Shown here: positions 28,858 to 42,586 of the stretch, in pieces
Position numbering within the stretch: position 1 is the first letter of the stretch
Layout of the letters: each line of letters starts with the position of its first letter
DNA from: Siniperca chuatsi
Taxonomy: Eukaryota; Chordata; Actinopteri; Centrarchiformes; Sinipercidae
Length of the DNA: 64,000 bases
NCBI RefSeq assembly: GCF_020085105.1
Contig: NC_058047.1
Coordinates: 20,788,001 to 20,852,000, forward strand
Direction of reading: 5' to 3'
Made by a program: the position numbers and the translations under genes
The notes under the pieces: generated by a model
What the model saw: the letters and a program-made list of their open reading frames with translations, nothing else
Told to the model about the DNA's origin: nothing
Databases searched by the model: none

Positions 28858-30922
28858 TATCAGTGGATTCCCCTCTTTTTATGTGCTGATAGACCATTAA
28901 AACGCTGCACTACCTTCATCAGCCACCTGGTGTGCTCCACATCTCCCTCCCACATGCTGAAGGGGCTCGGGCCAATGTGGTTGAGAACCAGGTAATCCAA
29001 CCCTCCGAGCTTTTCCAGAGCAAAATCTACCACTTTGTCAGGGTCTGACTCACTGGCCATGTCTGCTGCTATGTAGAATGCTTTCTGGGCTCCCAAACTC
29101 AGGCACTTCTCTGCCACCTGTAAGCAAAGCTCTGAAAGAATCAATCAACTGTCCACTGCAGTTGCAGGAAAGACTACAGAAAACACTTATGGCTTAATGC
29201 GGGCACTTCAACCAACTGAAGAATGTTTGTAATTAACCTATAGCCAGAAACGATGTACATGTATTAGTTTGAGCTTTGAGTCAATTTCACTGACCTGCTG
29301 TAACACTTTCTCCCTCCTTGCTGTAATTACTACCTGGGCTCCAAAGGAGGCATAGTGATATGCCATTTGTTCACCAATACCCGTACTGGCCCCAGTCACC
29401 AATACCCTGGCACCTCTGAGAGATTCTGTGAGACACATGAAACACACAAAAACAAAAAGACATACTCATTGTGCTGTAACCACAGATGAGTTGATGGAAA
29501 TGAATAAACATTTAAATTGGAGTGCCACTGATACAGTCTTTGAAATTTTGATAACAATACTGGGCTTTGCCAGGGCAGGTATTTGTGCCAACAGGTATAT
29601 GATATAAACTTGTATCAATTTGTATGTAGTCATTTATTAAAGTACATCAATTTTTGAAATCTCTGTTCTATACAACCATGATCCCCATTTCCCCCAGAAT
29701 CATTCAGCACCTAGGCCTTTGCCATAAAAAGATAAACCAATCCAATCAAAGTCCATCATGTGTTTTTTCAACATATTGAAGCTTCTCAACTTTGACTCAT
29801 TGGTCATGGTAACCATAGTGTACTCTGACCCTGAAGTGGGAGGAGCTGGAACAAATAGCCACAATCCTCTGTCCCATCTTTGTGATAAAATGGTCAGATA
29901 TTGTGTTTATTAACCTAATACTACACTCTTTTCTGTCTAGGTAACAAGTAGCAAGTCATTCAGTGCCCTGATCACTCCTTTTGGGCCTGCTGTCACTGAG
30001 ATTTTGGTAAGATACAGGAGCACACCATCAGTACCTTTTTCTTCCTTTATAAATTCAGCTAAATGTGCAACCAACCACACTTTCTCCTTCTGTTATTTCC
30101 ACGTAAACGATAAGTAAAAAGATAAGAAAGTTAAGAGTTTGCTGAGATTACAGGCAAAACTGCACTTCCAGGATAATGCACCTTTGTACGTCTATAGATG
30201 CAGAGCACATCTGAAACAAATCAAATTTCATCCTCCATTTGTAAAATGCAGTCATATAAAATGTCAAAATATTGTCTTCATTAAGCTGTAGTATCAGCTG
30301 TGGTTGTAGCTTTTCACAAGGTGACAATGTTACAAAATCCTACATGGGTACATGTAGGTATACATTAACACTATACCATTGACTCAAACCATATAATTTC
30401 ATCACTTGTGGAACCTCGACTGCACAATGCATCCTCACAACATGGATAAATGTGATCTGTCTCTGCTCAAGCTTCAGTCACAAGCGGAAAGCATGTCAGA
30501 TTATCACCAATTACTCGCTCAGTTTGATATTTGTACATATGTTATGTACATGTGTTTTCTGGTTTTCACAAATGTATGTTAAGTATGCCCATATGTGAAA
30601 TATTATTATAACAATAATATAAATATTATTGTTATAATAATATAACAACGCCCCTGAATAGACTACACTTGCAAAAAACTGTTTACGCCTTGACATTATG
30701 GGGTATTGAGTGTAAACTGCTGAGGGAAAAAAGTGGTCTGAATACACTACTTTCTGAATGCACTGTAGATAAGTACCTACACTTTACAAGAGCTAAAATC
30801 ACATTAACTTTAGATCTTGCAGTTGCGTCTCACTTACCTGCATCAAACCTGGGTGCAGTCCACTTGACAGCTAGGAAAGCAACACATATGCTAGCTAATA
30901 GGATTTTCGTAAAAGTTCCCAT
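27387..30922 (-). CDS. hsd11b1l: Hydroxysteroid 11-beta-dehydrogenase 1-like protein (complete, 6 coding exons)
   Basis: This is a short-chain dehydrogenase/reductase of the 11-beta-HSD1-like group, anchored in the endoplasmic reticulum; its natural substrate is not settled. Coding exons (minus strand): 30838-30922, 29295-29425, 28914-29117, 28698-28791, 27740-27905, 27387-27570. They join in frame to 287 residues with canonical GT-AG sites. Residues 5-20 form a hydrophobic signal anchor. TGASTGIG (39-46) is the cofactor motif, NHIG starts at 118, and the catalytic Ser169, Tyr182 and Lys186 (YTSTK) are present. The fourth exon ([10 protein letters not shown]...VVVSSLL) is short and easily missed. 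The start is the Met before GTFTKILL; an in-frame upstream Met would add a non-hydrophobic leader. Two mobile-element traces and an AT palindrome lie in intron 1, and a CA microsatellite lies against exon 4. The gene is head-to-head with micos13, as I recall for human HSD11B1L and MICOS13. Confidence 0.93.
28802..28856. repeat. (CA)n microsatellite in hsd11b1l intron 3
   Basis: About 27 CA units directly upstream (minus-strand sense) of the exon 4 acceptor. On the transcribed strand it is a TG run ending roughly 10 bases before the AG. TG runs next to acceptors can influence splicing in other genes; that is inference here. Confidence 0.95.
30600..30643. repeat. AT-rich perfect palindrome
   Basis: Two 20-base arms (30,600-30,619 and 30,624-30,643) are exact reverse complements with a 4-base spacer (TAAA), made almost entirely of A and T. 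It sits in hsd11b1l intron 1, just left of a Tc1-like end. Confidence 0.9.
30663..30767 (+). mobile_element. Tc1-like transposon end fragment
   Basis: The motifs GCAAAAAACTGTTTACGCCTTG, CATTATGGGGTATTGAGTGTA, GAGGGAAAAAAG and GGTCTGAATAC...CTTTCTGAATGCACTGTA, in this order, match the terminal region of a Tc1/mariner group common in fish. The interior between the GAGGGAAAAAA block and the terminus is much shorter than I recall for the family, so this is an internally deleted end. No transposase remains. Confidence 0.65.
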
Positions 30923-31386
30923 TTTGTAAAGTTGTTTTAAATCCAGTTTCCAGAACTGCCTTGCACGGGAAATGTAAAGAAACCAAATGCCATTTATATA
31001 ATCCCTCCTTTCTCTTGACATGCATGTTTGTATGGGGTGTGTTCAAATAGGAGGTTTATCGAACTCTAATCAAGCCTGACCAGCTTATCATATAGAAATA
31101 ACAAATTATATTTGTTTGGTATTTAAAAAAACAATTCATTTAAACGAGGGCGTCAAATTGTGATTTAAATGGATATTAATGCAAAAAAGACGAGAAGAAC
31201 GAATCTGCAGTTCTTAAATAACATTAGCGCTAGCTTTTGAAAGGGCAACTTTATTGACACAACCCCTGTGTACAGGGATTAAGCAGGGTTGTCCTTCAGT
31301 GGAGCTATTCAAATAGCCTTAACTCTGGCTCATTTTTGCGTATTTTGAATAACAGTACGTAAAAGGAAACTACACCGCTGTTGACT
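30923..31386. promoter_or_regulatory. Shared divergent promoter of hsd11b1l and micos13
   Basis: The two start codons face away from each other with 464 bases between them, so both transcripts must start in this interval. No clear TATA box is seen for either gene, and the region is only mildly GC-rich. Head-to-head pairing is recalled for the human orthologs, which would make a bidirectional promoter plausible. Transcription start sites cannot be placed from sequence alone. Confidence 0.6.
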
Positions 31387-33688
31387 ATGGCTGCAAAGAT
31401 TTTGCCCGTAGTGAAGTGAGTATATCTAATTTAACCCGTAATTCCTCTTGAATTAATGCTGCTGTAGGTGCTAGCTGCTCGATTAGCCAGTTAGCTACCT
31501 GAGGCTAAGTTAACTGTCACTCTGCCCTACAGCTTTCCACCTGTCATCTTTAACCACATTGATTTGTGGTTGGATAGTTAGTTAGTTGGCCCAACAACTC
31601 TGCAGTAAAACAATTTTATTCTATATATACATATCCATTGGATTCGGACGTTGGCCTAAATTTCTTCGTTTGCTAACGTTAGCTATTTTTTATTTTATTT
31701 TTATAAATAGCTAACTAACGTTAACGTTAATAACTGATCATTTCGTTCCATCAGGCGACACTTTTAAGTGGTGTACTATAGTAATAGCAACATGTAATCG
31801 TGTTTTCAATCAGGTTGACGTGTTTCTGAATGGACACAGGGGTGCGTAATGCTGGTTTATAGCCTGACTGCTGTTCTTTAATTTTCAGACTGGCCACCAA
31901 GGTGACCATTGCAGGAGGAGCTCTCTACGTCGCCTGTGACTCTGGTCTGTTGGGAAGCAGTGAGCAGGGCTCAGAGGCCCTGGTGAAGGCCAAGGCTGCA
32001 ATACCCCCTGCCATAGAGGAATGGATGAAGTACTTTGGCCTGGAGGTACAGATAAGATGTATTGCTTACGCACAGTTCTGATCCAGGACGGCCCTGGATC
32101 TGAGCCAGTAGCCATGATAATGCTTGTCTGATATAAGACAGAAATATCAACTCGTTAAACTCGGTGGAGTGGGCGGATTCAAAAGTCTGGACCTTGGCAA
32201 TGACAATATGTCAAGCAAACACATTTGTATCCATCTTTTGTTTTAGAAATTGTCCTACACTAGGCAAATAGGTCAATGCTGTAGACACCCCTGACAACGC
32301 CTTTGATGATTCATACAATAAATTAATGAATGAGTTGAATTATATTTAAGTGTCCTGCCATCTTATGGCCCATCCCTCATGGGATAATAAGACACCTTTG
32401 TAAAGCGGAAATACAGTATTTACAGTAAAACAGTGAACAGCTTCTAGCAGTGCTGGCCACAAATCAGTCCAGGTGATTCAACAATCAAAAGCAACAACAA
32501 TCATCTTACTGATACAAGGTTTTCTTCCTGAAGTTCTCTTGTTCAAATGACAATTTCAGACAATGTGAGTCATTCATATCCAGTAACTCACTTGTATCAT
32601 TTATGTCATTAAACAAAGGATCATGAAATTTCTGGCACAAAAGACAGTAAAGAAATAAAATTATACTCATTCTCTATTTTTCCCTGATCAAACACAGGAC
32701 AAATTCAAATATCTTCTCCTAAAACAGTGTATCAATGCATTTCAGTATGAAAAGGCAGTATACCAGCTCTAATCTAAGCACAAAAAGACCCTTTTTCTTT
32801 GGTAGGTTATAAAGAACACAATTTTCAGTAAAATAACCATTTTTAATTTGACAATAAGTACGCAGCTTTGGTTTATTCCAGATCGAATTTGCCCAGTTGT
32901 GGCTTTTCAGAAATAACAATAAACAGTAGACATCTTAGTGGTACCTAAGTAGTCACTAACCAAATGTCAGTATGTTCTTTCTACAAAATATGCCAATGAT
33001 ATTTCATTATGTGCTTCATTTTCTGTTGTAATTCTGGAATAATTCCCACTTTTCAGTGAAGCACCAAACTGTCATCCCTCAATCATTATTGCCACTGGCC
33101 ACTGTTAAGTAGTATCGCGAGTGAAGAGTGATCAGCCGAAATGATATCTTTCACATTTCACTCATTATCTCTTTGTGCTGGTTTTGAAGTGTTACAAGAT
33201 TTATTGTGAATTCAGTATAATGTACAGAAATACAAAGCATTGTATTATGCTGTTTCAAACTAACAGATCTGCTCTCTCCACAGGCTCAGCTTCCAACCAT
33301 GCCTAAGATTGAATTCTCCCCTGTTAAAGCGTGGAACTCTGGTAAGAACTGAATGAAACACTTGTAATGTCATGTTTGTGTTTTTGAGTGCACCTAGATT
33401 TTAAATTGTGGTCATGCACTTTACTTGTTAGATGCAGTGATATTGTTAGCGTTTCATTGGGGAAGTAATCAATTTCAGCATCACTATTATGACTCTGAGA
33501 TTTGTATTTTTCTATTGGTTAACCCCTTAAATGTTTTGTATGCATTTTCAGTGCGTCAAACCCAAACCATTGATTTTTATTTTATTGCAGGAGTGCGGTG
33601 GACAATTTCAAGTCTTTCGGAGGCTCCAACAAAAGCAAATGAATACACAAATCAGGGTTTGCAGTACCTGAAAGACCTCACCAAGTGA
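31387..33688 (+). CDS. micos13: MICOS complex subunit MIC13 (QIL1), complete, 4 exons
   Basis: MIC13 is a small subunit of the mitochondrial contact site and cristae organising system. It sits in the inner membrane and helps link the two MICOS subcomplexes to hold crista junctions. Exons 31387-31415, 31889-32045, 33284-33341 and 33591-33688 join in frame to 113 residues; human is 118. The N-terminal hydrophobic segment (LATKVTIAGGALYVAC, about residues 11-26) aligns with the human SVAGGAVYLVYD region. Further family marks are LLG-S, an IPPAI/VPPAM block, the P-KI-F-V--WN motif (human PKIYFPIRDSWN), and the C-terminal SxxPxKAxEYxxxGxxYxK block (here SEAPTKANEYTNQGLQYLK). All splice sites are GT-AG with phases 2, 0 and 1. 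The gene is divergent with hsd11b1l and convergent with the spindlin gene. The protein has low sequence conservation, but the motif order makes the call firm. Confidence 0.92.
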
Positions 33689-34212
33689 ACTGGAACTCTC
33701 TGGACAACCTGGCATTTATCAATCTTTTTGAGTTTTGCACTTGAGAAAAGATATCACTTCTTCAAAAGGTGTAGCTCCTCACAAGAAAGAAGAAACACCC
33801 AACATAAAAGGCAACTGTTAGATGAAAAGAAGTTGTGAAATTTGGCTGCAAGGAGTGACGTTTCCTACTGTGGTTCTCTAAATGATAGTGGCATTGGTTG
33901 GGAGTTGTATTGTACATAATGCTAGGAAGCAAAATGTATTTTTTAAAAGTTGTTCTTTAATTTTGTGTATACCACCAAATTTCATTTTGCTCAACACTGT
34001 CCAATATACAATATTTTCCTCCCCCTTGTTCTCAAACCACCCAGATGTTATGAAGAGAATGTCTGTTGTGTGTGTCACCATTTGTGACTAAATAATACAT
34101 TGATCTTAAAACATGTCCAGTCTTTAGTTTGATTTATTGAGGCAAAATATATACTGCATGTTGATCATGGCAGTATGTTCAAAGAACAAGACAAAACAAA
34201 TGTGCAAAAATC

Positions 34213-34218
34213 TTTATT
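34213..34218 (-). terminator. Polyadenylation signal of the spindlin gene
   Basis: On the minus strand this is AATAAAG, about 1.87 kb past the spindlin stop. It lies only about 100 bases from the presumed end of micos13 (near 34,090-34,115), so the two transcripts converge here. Confidence 0.55.
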
Positions 34219-36085
34219 ACTCATGACAGAATAATGACACCAATGGCCTGTTGACACTGCTACAACTTGAGAACAGGAGGAGGCGAAAAGCATGAAGAGC
34301 GCACACAGTCGTTTGTAACTCCACTTTACACAACACAGAAACACTCCACAGCACCACTAGCGGTGATGTACAGTGTTAACCTTTTTATTTATTTTTTTTT
34401 TTTTTTAGGTCAGATAAACAAACAGTACTGATTCTGCCACCCATTGTCACTTCTCTGTCAAAATAAGGTTTGAAAATCTCCAGGCACTCTGTTCAGATGA
34501 TGCATGCAGAGTTTTGACAGCTAAAAATAACAGTATATTTACAGATTGACTAGTTTACTGAGGGATACACTGAATGACCCGAAGAAGGCTGAGGAAGGCC
34601 AAGACCAATTCAGCAACTAGGACATACTAGTGACAGAGTTGGGATGAAATCCATACTGCAAGCATACATGTCGTGTTTGCGAGACAAAGTTACAAAGACT
34701 AGAACCAGAATTAGTTACTGTCAAACTGGCTTGTCAGTTGATTATACCTTAAATATTCAGTTTATAATTTATGTATATTAATGACCCTTTTACTAAAAGC
34801 TGGTGGTGTTTTGATGAGATATTCATATAAATGAGAGTAATCACGACAGGCAACATTACAAGGCATTTTACACAAGTTGTACATATTAAATACTGTCATC
34901 TGTATTGCAACAAGTTTTGTTTTTGTTTTGTTTTTTCTTCATGCGTGTGATATAAAGCATTTATTCTGCCACATTTACTCTTTAGGAAAAAGCATTTTGG
35001 GGAAAACTATGTAGCGTACCATAACCTAAACATGTAAACTTTATACAATAAAGTGCTCCCCACAATATCAACAGTGAGATTATACAACCAAGGATGATGT
35101 GTGTTATGTTTAAAGAACATTTTCATACTGCATTAAGGGCAAAACACTGCTCTAATATAAACTGATGGTTGCAAAACTTTCCTCAAGCTGTCAGTGTCAC
35201 CACTTCTGAATGAAAACCAAATAGCAGCCTTCATACGCAATGATTCATTGAAAGCGTAGATAGTTGGAGATAGAGTATGTACAATATTGCAGAATGACAA
35301 GCCAGAAGGCACTTTATGATTTATGTGGGGTCAAATTGAAATGAGAATTTAGCAAACTGCATCTTCATCACCAGTACAAAGGATCTGACACCACACTAAA
35401 CATGGTGCAAAGGTGCAGGAGTATATTTCCACATGAGCATAATTAATAGTAAAAGTAAAAGGCTTTTGAAAATATAAGGGCCCCATTCAGGTGATTTGAC
35501 AACGCTGCTTCCATTCGTCCCTTCCAGAACTAACACTAAATTTGATGATATGGTTAGATAAATACAGTACATGTATTTATCGGCCCATTTAATTCAATGA
35601 ATGCCTCAGTGGAAGACATCTATCCCAAACATAATGTGTATATCATGTTTACTAGCTATTTAGATGATCCAAAGAAAAATGGCTTCAAAAGGATATTTTG
35701 AGCAACTTATTTAGTCATACTGGGATTTAATTAAAAGAATTACTTTAAGGACAGATCAGTGAGTATCTCAGAGACAACAATGCAAATGCAGTAACAACTG
35801 CACTTCGCAGCTGTTGGGCAGTGCAATCTTTGACTGTCCTAACTTAAAGTATAAAGTAGAGCAGCAACAATAAAACAAGTTGACTCCCTCTCCTCGAAAT
35901 AGCCAAGCATAGCGGTGCTACAGTTCTGCTGTGCATATGAAAAAACAGATTGCACTTTCTTCTGAACAATAAAGCATTTTAACTATTCAAACCCTGCCAT
36001 GGCTTTGAATAACATTATTATAACAATGAGTGGAACCAAAGCAGATGGACGGAGGCTGGAGAGTGAGATAAAGTGTCCACTATCT
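34219..36085 (-). other. Probable 3' untranslated region of the spindlin gene
   Basis: This 1.87 kb has no recognisable exon on either strand. It lies between the spindlin stop codon and an AATAAA on the same strand. AT-rich, with many ATTTA-like words, it reads as a long 3' UTR, which spindlin mRNAs commonly have. Alternative earlier AATAAA sites exist within it, so the exact end is uncertain. Confidence 0.55.
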
Positions 36086-38171
36086 CTAGGTGGTTTTGAC
36101 CAGGTCATAGACGTGGATATGAAAGTCATCATCATATTTAATATAGTAGACAGAGGGCTTGGCTGGGACCTGGTAGATGACCAGGCCTGTTCTCTTAACA
36201 CCCTTGTCAGTAACATACTCCACTTGTTTCCCCACCAGACTCTCCGTCTCTTCTCCTGGCTTCCTGTCTGCAGGCAACAGGTGCTTGTTTTCTGAGGAGT
36301 GAAACATTATAACATTACCATTACATTTGAGATAGTTTGAAAATCTGCTTATGTATAACCCACCAAACACCACCTACTTATAGTATCCCAAAGTGGGTAT
36401 AAAATAATGTTTTCTGATTTGGTTTCTGAGCAAAACATACATGAAAAGTATTAAAAACAAAGATTCTGTATTTTTCTTTAAATGTCCATCACCAATCATT
36501 ATATTACTCTTTATCACAAAAATAAGGAAATGTGCTGCATCCTAATCCTATACTAGTCCCATTTTCTCAATTGTACCATTACTTCAATAATTTTACAGAC
36601 CTAGAAATTAAGAAAAAAAAAAACATTCTCCAGAGTGTAAGAACCATATTATATATTAAAAAAAAAAAACCTCTGTTCCTCTGTTCCCCATTGCCCCTCT
36701 GTTCCCCATTGCATATATATATATATATATATATATCATGACTTAGTTAAGATCTTAATGAAAAGTATCATGGACACAAAGCTTTCCCAGACTAAATGAG
36801 CTATATTTTTGTTTTTACAAACCCCCTGATGAAGACTTGTGATAAATACAGACTTCCATGACTGCTGGTGAAGTCACATGGTATCCATGCCAAACAAAAT
36901 TAAACGCACTTCCGAAATGGAAAAATTCACATTGCATAGCGGTCGCTCTTGATTTCATCTATAAAGCCTTAGGACAAGATTATCAAACACTTAATAGAGC
37001 TTTGTGAAGTATCATTCTGTCTTTGTTACATCCAAATGACCAGTACCTGCTTCAGGCAGAATCCTGAGGTCTCCGTCAGCGTAGTCGTCCCACAGCTGGT
37101 ACATATAAAGAACGGGGTCCTTTTCATAAGTGATATAATACCAGTTGGTCATGATTGGCGCTCTGGAGAGGACCATGCCTCTCCACTCATTCTTCTCTCC
37201 GTCCTCCTTTTCAAACAGATGCTCCACAGCTTTGCCCACCAGCTCCTCCGCCCCTGGAGGTATCTTGATCTTGTTGTTTACTGTGGAGACACAGCCCCAA
37301 AGGATATACAATAAGAAAGTGAAAAACATGGCAATCTATAACCCAACTATGGCAAAAAGTGCATAGCACCTTTATTATATGAAATATCTTGGTTCACATC
37401 AGAGTCTAAAACATGAATTGATCAAACTAACTAGCTAACTAACTCACCAACTTTTTCTGACAGGACTTGTAGGTTCGACACTCTCTCGTCTTTGAACAGC
37501 TCAATGCCGTAGACGCAGTCAAAGCCGTCATACTTCACCATGAAGAGAGAAGGGTTCACACTAAGCCTGTCGAGTACCGTTCCCTTCCATTTGCTCTGGT
37601 TCCCCTTCTCGCGCCAGTTATGTTGAATACGGACTCCCAGAATGCTGTTGGGGTCCGGGGTCAATGTGTCACTCAGCTCCCCGCTACTCCGCTTTCTGGT
37701 AAAACAGGATGAACATGCAGGTCTGCGTGTCTGTGGTTAAGGTTTAAAACAAAGTAATCACCTTACACAAATACAAAAGGCTTTACGATATGAGGCTTTG
37801 TAACTTGTTATGCAACTTTCCAGTATTGATCACATATGAATACTTGCATTTGAGACGTGTCTAAAAAAGTTACTGTAGGTTAAACTGAGGCCACTTCAAA
37901 TAGCCCATGTTTCTTATTCAGGTCTATTTCCAACATTATCACCATCAAAACTTATTTTATATGCAGCTGATTATTTTAATCAGAATGCAATGTGAATTTT
38001 TGTTATTCATTCCAGCCGTAAGTCTGATATTAGCTATTGGTTAATTCCAGAAGTTTATACCTGGTGTTTGTGACATTACAGTTTTTCTATTCTAAAACCA
38101 CCATTAATGGCATCATGTGATGGCATATGCAGTAGCTTTGTTTCTACATACCTGCCCCTTTTCTTGGACAT
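36086..38171 (-). CDS. Spindlin-family histone methyl-lysine reader (complete, 4 coding exons)
   Basis: Spindlins are nuclear readers of histone H3K4me3 and H3R8me2a that act as transcriptional co-activators. Coding exons (minus strand) 38152-38171, 37448-37695, 37047-37280 and 36086-36291 give 235 residues in frame, with the first exon only 20 bases (MSKKRG). Three Spin/Ssty Tudor-like repeats are present at about 26-80, 101-155 and 185-232. Cage residues known from human SPIN1 are kept: W34, W43, Y62 and Y69 in repeat 1, and F112, W122, Y141 and Y148 in repeat 2. The chain ends [13 protein letters not shown], as in SPIN1 (DFHIYVYDLVKTS). The N-terminal tail is much shorter than in SPIN1 and differs in sequence, and the coding region is split, so it may be a fish-specific or separate spindlin paralog. 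Which named paralog it is cannot be decided here, so I give no symbol. Confidence 0.93.
36711..36736. repeat. (AT)n microsatellite in spindlin intron 3
   Basis: About 12 AT units. They are preceded by two near copies of CTCTGTTCCCCATTGC, a short tandem duplication (36,672-36,711). Confidence 0.85.
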
Positions 38172-39340
38172 GCCTCCAGAAATTCAAAGGCTACTGATTA
38201 AGAGAAAGACAGGGCAATGTTCAGTTATTATGTAAGTGAATATGACAGCTGCCAAACTTCACATGTACTGTATACTACAGCATGAGGAAGGCCTCTACTT
38301 CAGCTGAGAGATTGGCCTGTCTGAAGAGACCTGTGACAGGCTGCTCAGCAGAGACTGACAACTCCAACAGCCAATAGATTAGCATGATGGAATAACTTCC
38401 TGGGTATTTCACTTTAACTACACAGCCATGGAGGTCACTGTTTTCTCCTGAGGCTGAGACTGTGTAGCTTGTCGTATTGAGTTAGCAGATTGCACAAGTC
38501 TCAATCTGCTTCAGTTTAGGATTAAAAAACCAATAAAAAAAATCTGGCTAACACAACTTTCAAAGAATATGTCAGCCATTTCACCGTATCTGACGGATTA
38601 CAGTATGTAACGTTAGCCGGTTACATTTTGGTGCAAATAACTTACATACATTAGCAACATACATATAAAATATGATGAGGCGAGCCCTATAAACTACACG
38701 CTAAGTCATACCGTCTACCATATGTCCTGGACTAAATCCAACACACCTCACACTGTAGGTTTTCAGTAACACTCGTCTGTCCTAGCTCTATCTCAATGCA
38801 GATGTTACTGACAGATAAGCAGATAAGTGGAGGCGGCTAGCTACATCCGCTCTTCGGTGTCCCTGATGGCAGGTAACAAACACCAGCAACAACTGGGTGT
38901 TAACAGCCTTATTCTCCCTTCGAAAAATATTTCCATTACCTTTACGCTGATTTCATATCAGTATCGGTCAGTTCGTCTGGCAGAGAAATGTTGCCACACA
39001 CCAACCCGCCTATGTAAATCTCGCGAAACCTGTGGAAAATGGGAGATGCGGAGAAGAGACTCTAGTTCCCAGCGAGCCTTCGGTTACCATTACCGTAGAG
39101 AAGGACACAAACACGCGCGCAATGAATACTGGGAATTGATGTTTTAATGACAATGATATGGACTTTTAACGACCGGAGTTAAACAGGTGTTGCAGACAGT
39201 GCTGCATGTTGCGTTCGAGTGTTTTCGGAAATAGCGTGATTATGGTTTTAGTGCGCATGATCGACATGAAGAGTACACACGCAACCGATCACGACCGTTG
39301 AGGTGAGGTCGGGATTTTCTGTGACGCAAGAGTTGCCTAA
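38172..39340 (-). promoter_or_regulatory. 5' untranslated exon/intron and CpG-rich promoter of the spindlin gene
   Basis: From about 38,830 to 39,330 CpG density is visibly higher than in the surrounding sequence (CGCGCGC, TCGCG, CGACCG, ACGCG words). A TCTCGCGA word lies at 39,017-39,024; this is the core of the TCTCGCGAGA promoter element found at many TATA-less genes. No TATA box is evident. The first coding exon at 38,171 is preceded by sequence with possible splice acceptor character, so the leader may be split. A 106-codon plus-strand open frame overlapping this region lacks any family resemblance. Confidence 0.5.
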
Positions 39341-39593
39341 AATGTGACTTAAAGGGGCAGACAGTATAAGTGTTAAAGATATTAAGCAATACTAGTAGCA
39401 AATATAAAGTTATTATTATGTGTCTAAGTTCACTCTTTCTTTAACATTTAAATGTTAATTATTTTGGTCCATAGTAATAATTTTCACATGACATTCACCA
39501 CTCACCTAGAAATCTGAGAGAAGCTACCACCAACCAAATGTGACCCATAAAAGAGTCGGTGCAGAGGAATTTACTTTATTTTTTCATTTTCAG

Positions 39594-39599
39594 TTTATT
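39594..39599 (-). terminator. Polyadenylation signal of prss57
   Basis: AATAAA on the minus strand, about 230 bases past the prss57 stop. A second AATAAA lies at 39,575-39,580. Either fits a short 3' UTR covering 39,600-39,827. Confidence 0.5.
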
Positions 39600-39827
39600 A
39601 TTACATTCAGCTCAGTATACTTTTGAAACTTTGGAATGAAAAGAGTTTTGCCTGACCCAATTTGAATGCATGATGTATAACAAAAATAACAAAAAAAAAA
39701 CATAATTTATCGCCTCATTGTTAAACAGATACAACATAACACAATGTTTGTATATTATTAAGAGCCTTGTCTTGAAAAGTACATCCCAATCAAGCATATT
39801 GACACATTACCATACAATCTAATTTAC

Positions 39828-41772
<1,945 letters not shown>

Positions 41773-41807
41773 GGTCTCTGGTCAAATCCACACCTTCCAT
41801 TCCTGGT

Positions 41808-41813
41808 CTTATA
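41808..41813 (-). promoter_or_regulatory. TATA-like element of prss57
   Basis: TATAAG on the minus strand, 36 bases before the start codon. This spacing would give a leader of only a few bases, so it may be a weak TATA box or an accident. The SP paralogs have TATA boxes at similar short distances. Confidence 0.35.
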
Positions 41814-42520
41814 ATTTTTGAAGAAGAGAAGCTCTTGCTTATTTTGTGGTCTTTATTGCTTCAGTGTGTTTGCTAACATGCTGTTGGTGGGGTTACAAAA
41901 GATGTGGTTTTAGATTTTCAAAACAGGGTTTCATAATTGATGCAAGAAATCGGTTAAAGTTATAACGGCTTTAGAGATACTGAGGCACACAATGCTCTGA
42001 AAGTTCAACTTGCCATGCGTGTCTCCCAAAAAATCACATCTGCTGATGAACTGGAAGTTATACACTTGTTTAGCAAAGGTAAACATTGTGGATAAATGGT
42101 AGTTAAAGTCCACCTTGTCTGGAAAAACGAAAATATCCAAGTGATTAACAAGTGCAAAATGTGTTTGTGTGTGTTTGTTTGTGCGCTGATTCTTACCAAG
42201 TTGTGGTTTGTTTCTCAATTTTATCAGGTTTATATCCTGCAAAGTGTTATGAGAATTTTTTTACTTTCCTCTTTTCAGCGGGTTACATCACATTTGTGTT
42301 AAAGTATGTATAAGTATTTTTAAGAAAGAATGTGGTTTTGTGTAACGCAACATACTGCAGAATTATGTATGCAACATATATGAGATTTGCAGCTGTGTGG
42401 GATTCTAAATTCACAAAATAAAACAGTATTTTAAATGAAGTTTTATTTTTACACGGAAAAAGCTACTTAGACATAAAAATATCTCCACAACACAATAAAA
42501 GTATGCTGAAGCCAAACTTC
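41814..42520. other. Spacer between prss57 and the SP array
   Basis: AT-rich, with no exon recognised. It forms the upstream flank of prss57. TG-rich words around 42,155-42,182 are the only structure seen. Confidence 0.45.
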
Positions 42521-42586
42521 TAGTAGGATTGTCTTTGCTTGAGAATCTCTTTGATCCAGGGAAGACATTTTGATGTATTCACTGTT
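42521..42586 (-). pseudogene. Relic of an SP-type exon 5
   Basis: On the minus strand the frame V-N-T-S-K-C-L-P-W-I-K-E-I-L-K-Q-R-Q-S-Y-stop matches the C-terminal exon of the SP paralogs ([21 protein letters not shown]-stop). The rest of the gene is absent: the GDSGGP part and all other exons are not found nearby. To the right it runs straight into a spacer that also lies upstream of SP-B (42,590-42,760 resembles 45,653-45,830). This is a host gene remnant left by a deletion. Confidence 0.7.

Noticed and set aside
38827-39147. 106-codon plus-strand open frame over the spindlin promoter
   Set aside because: No family resemblance; open frames are common by chance in CpG-rich DNA with few stop words.
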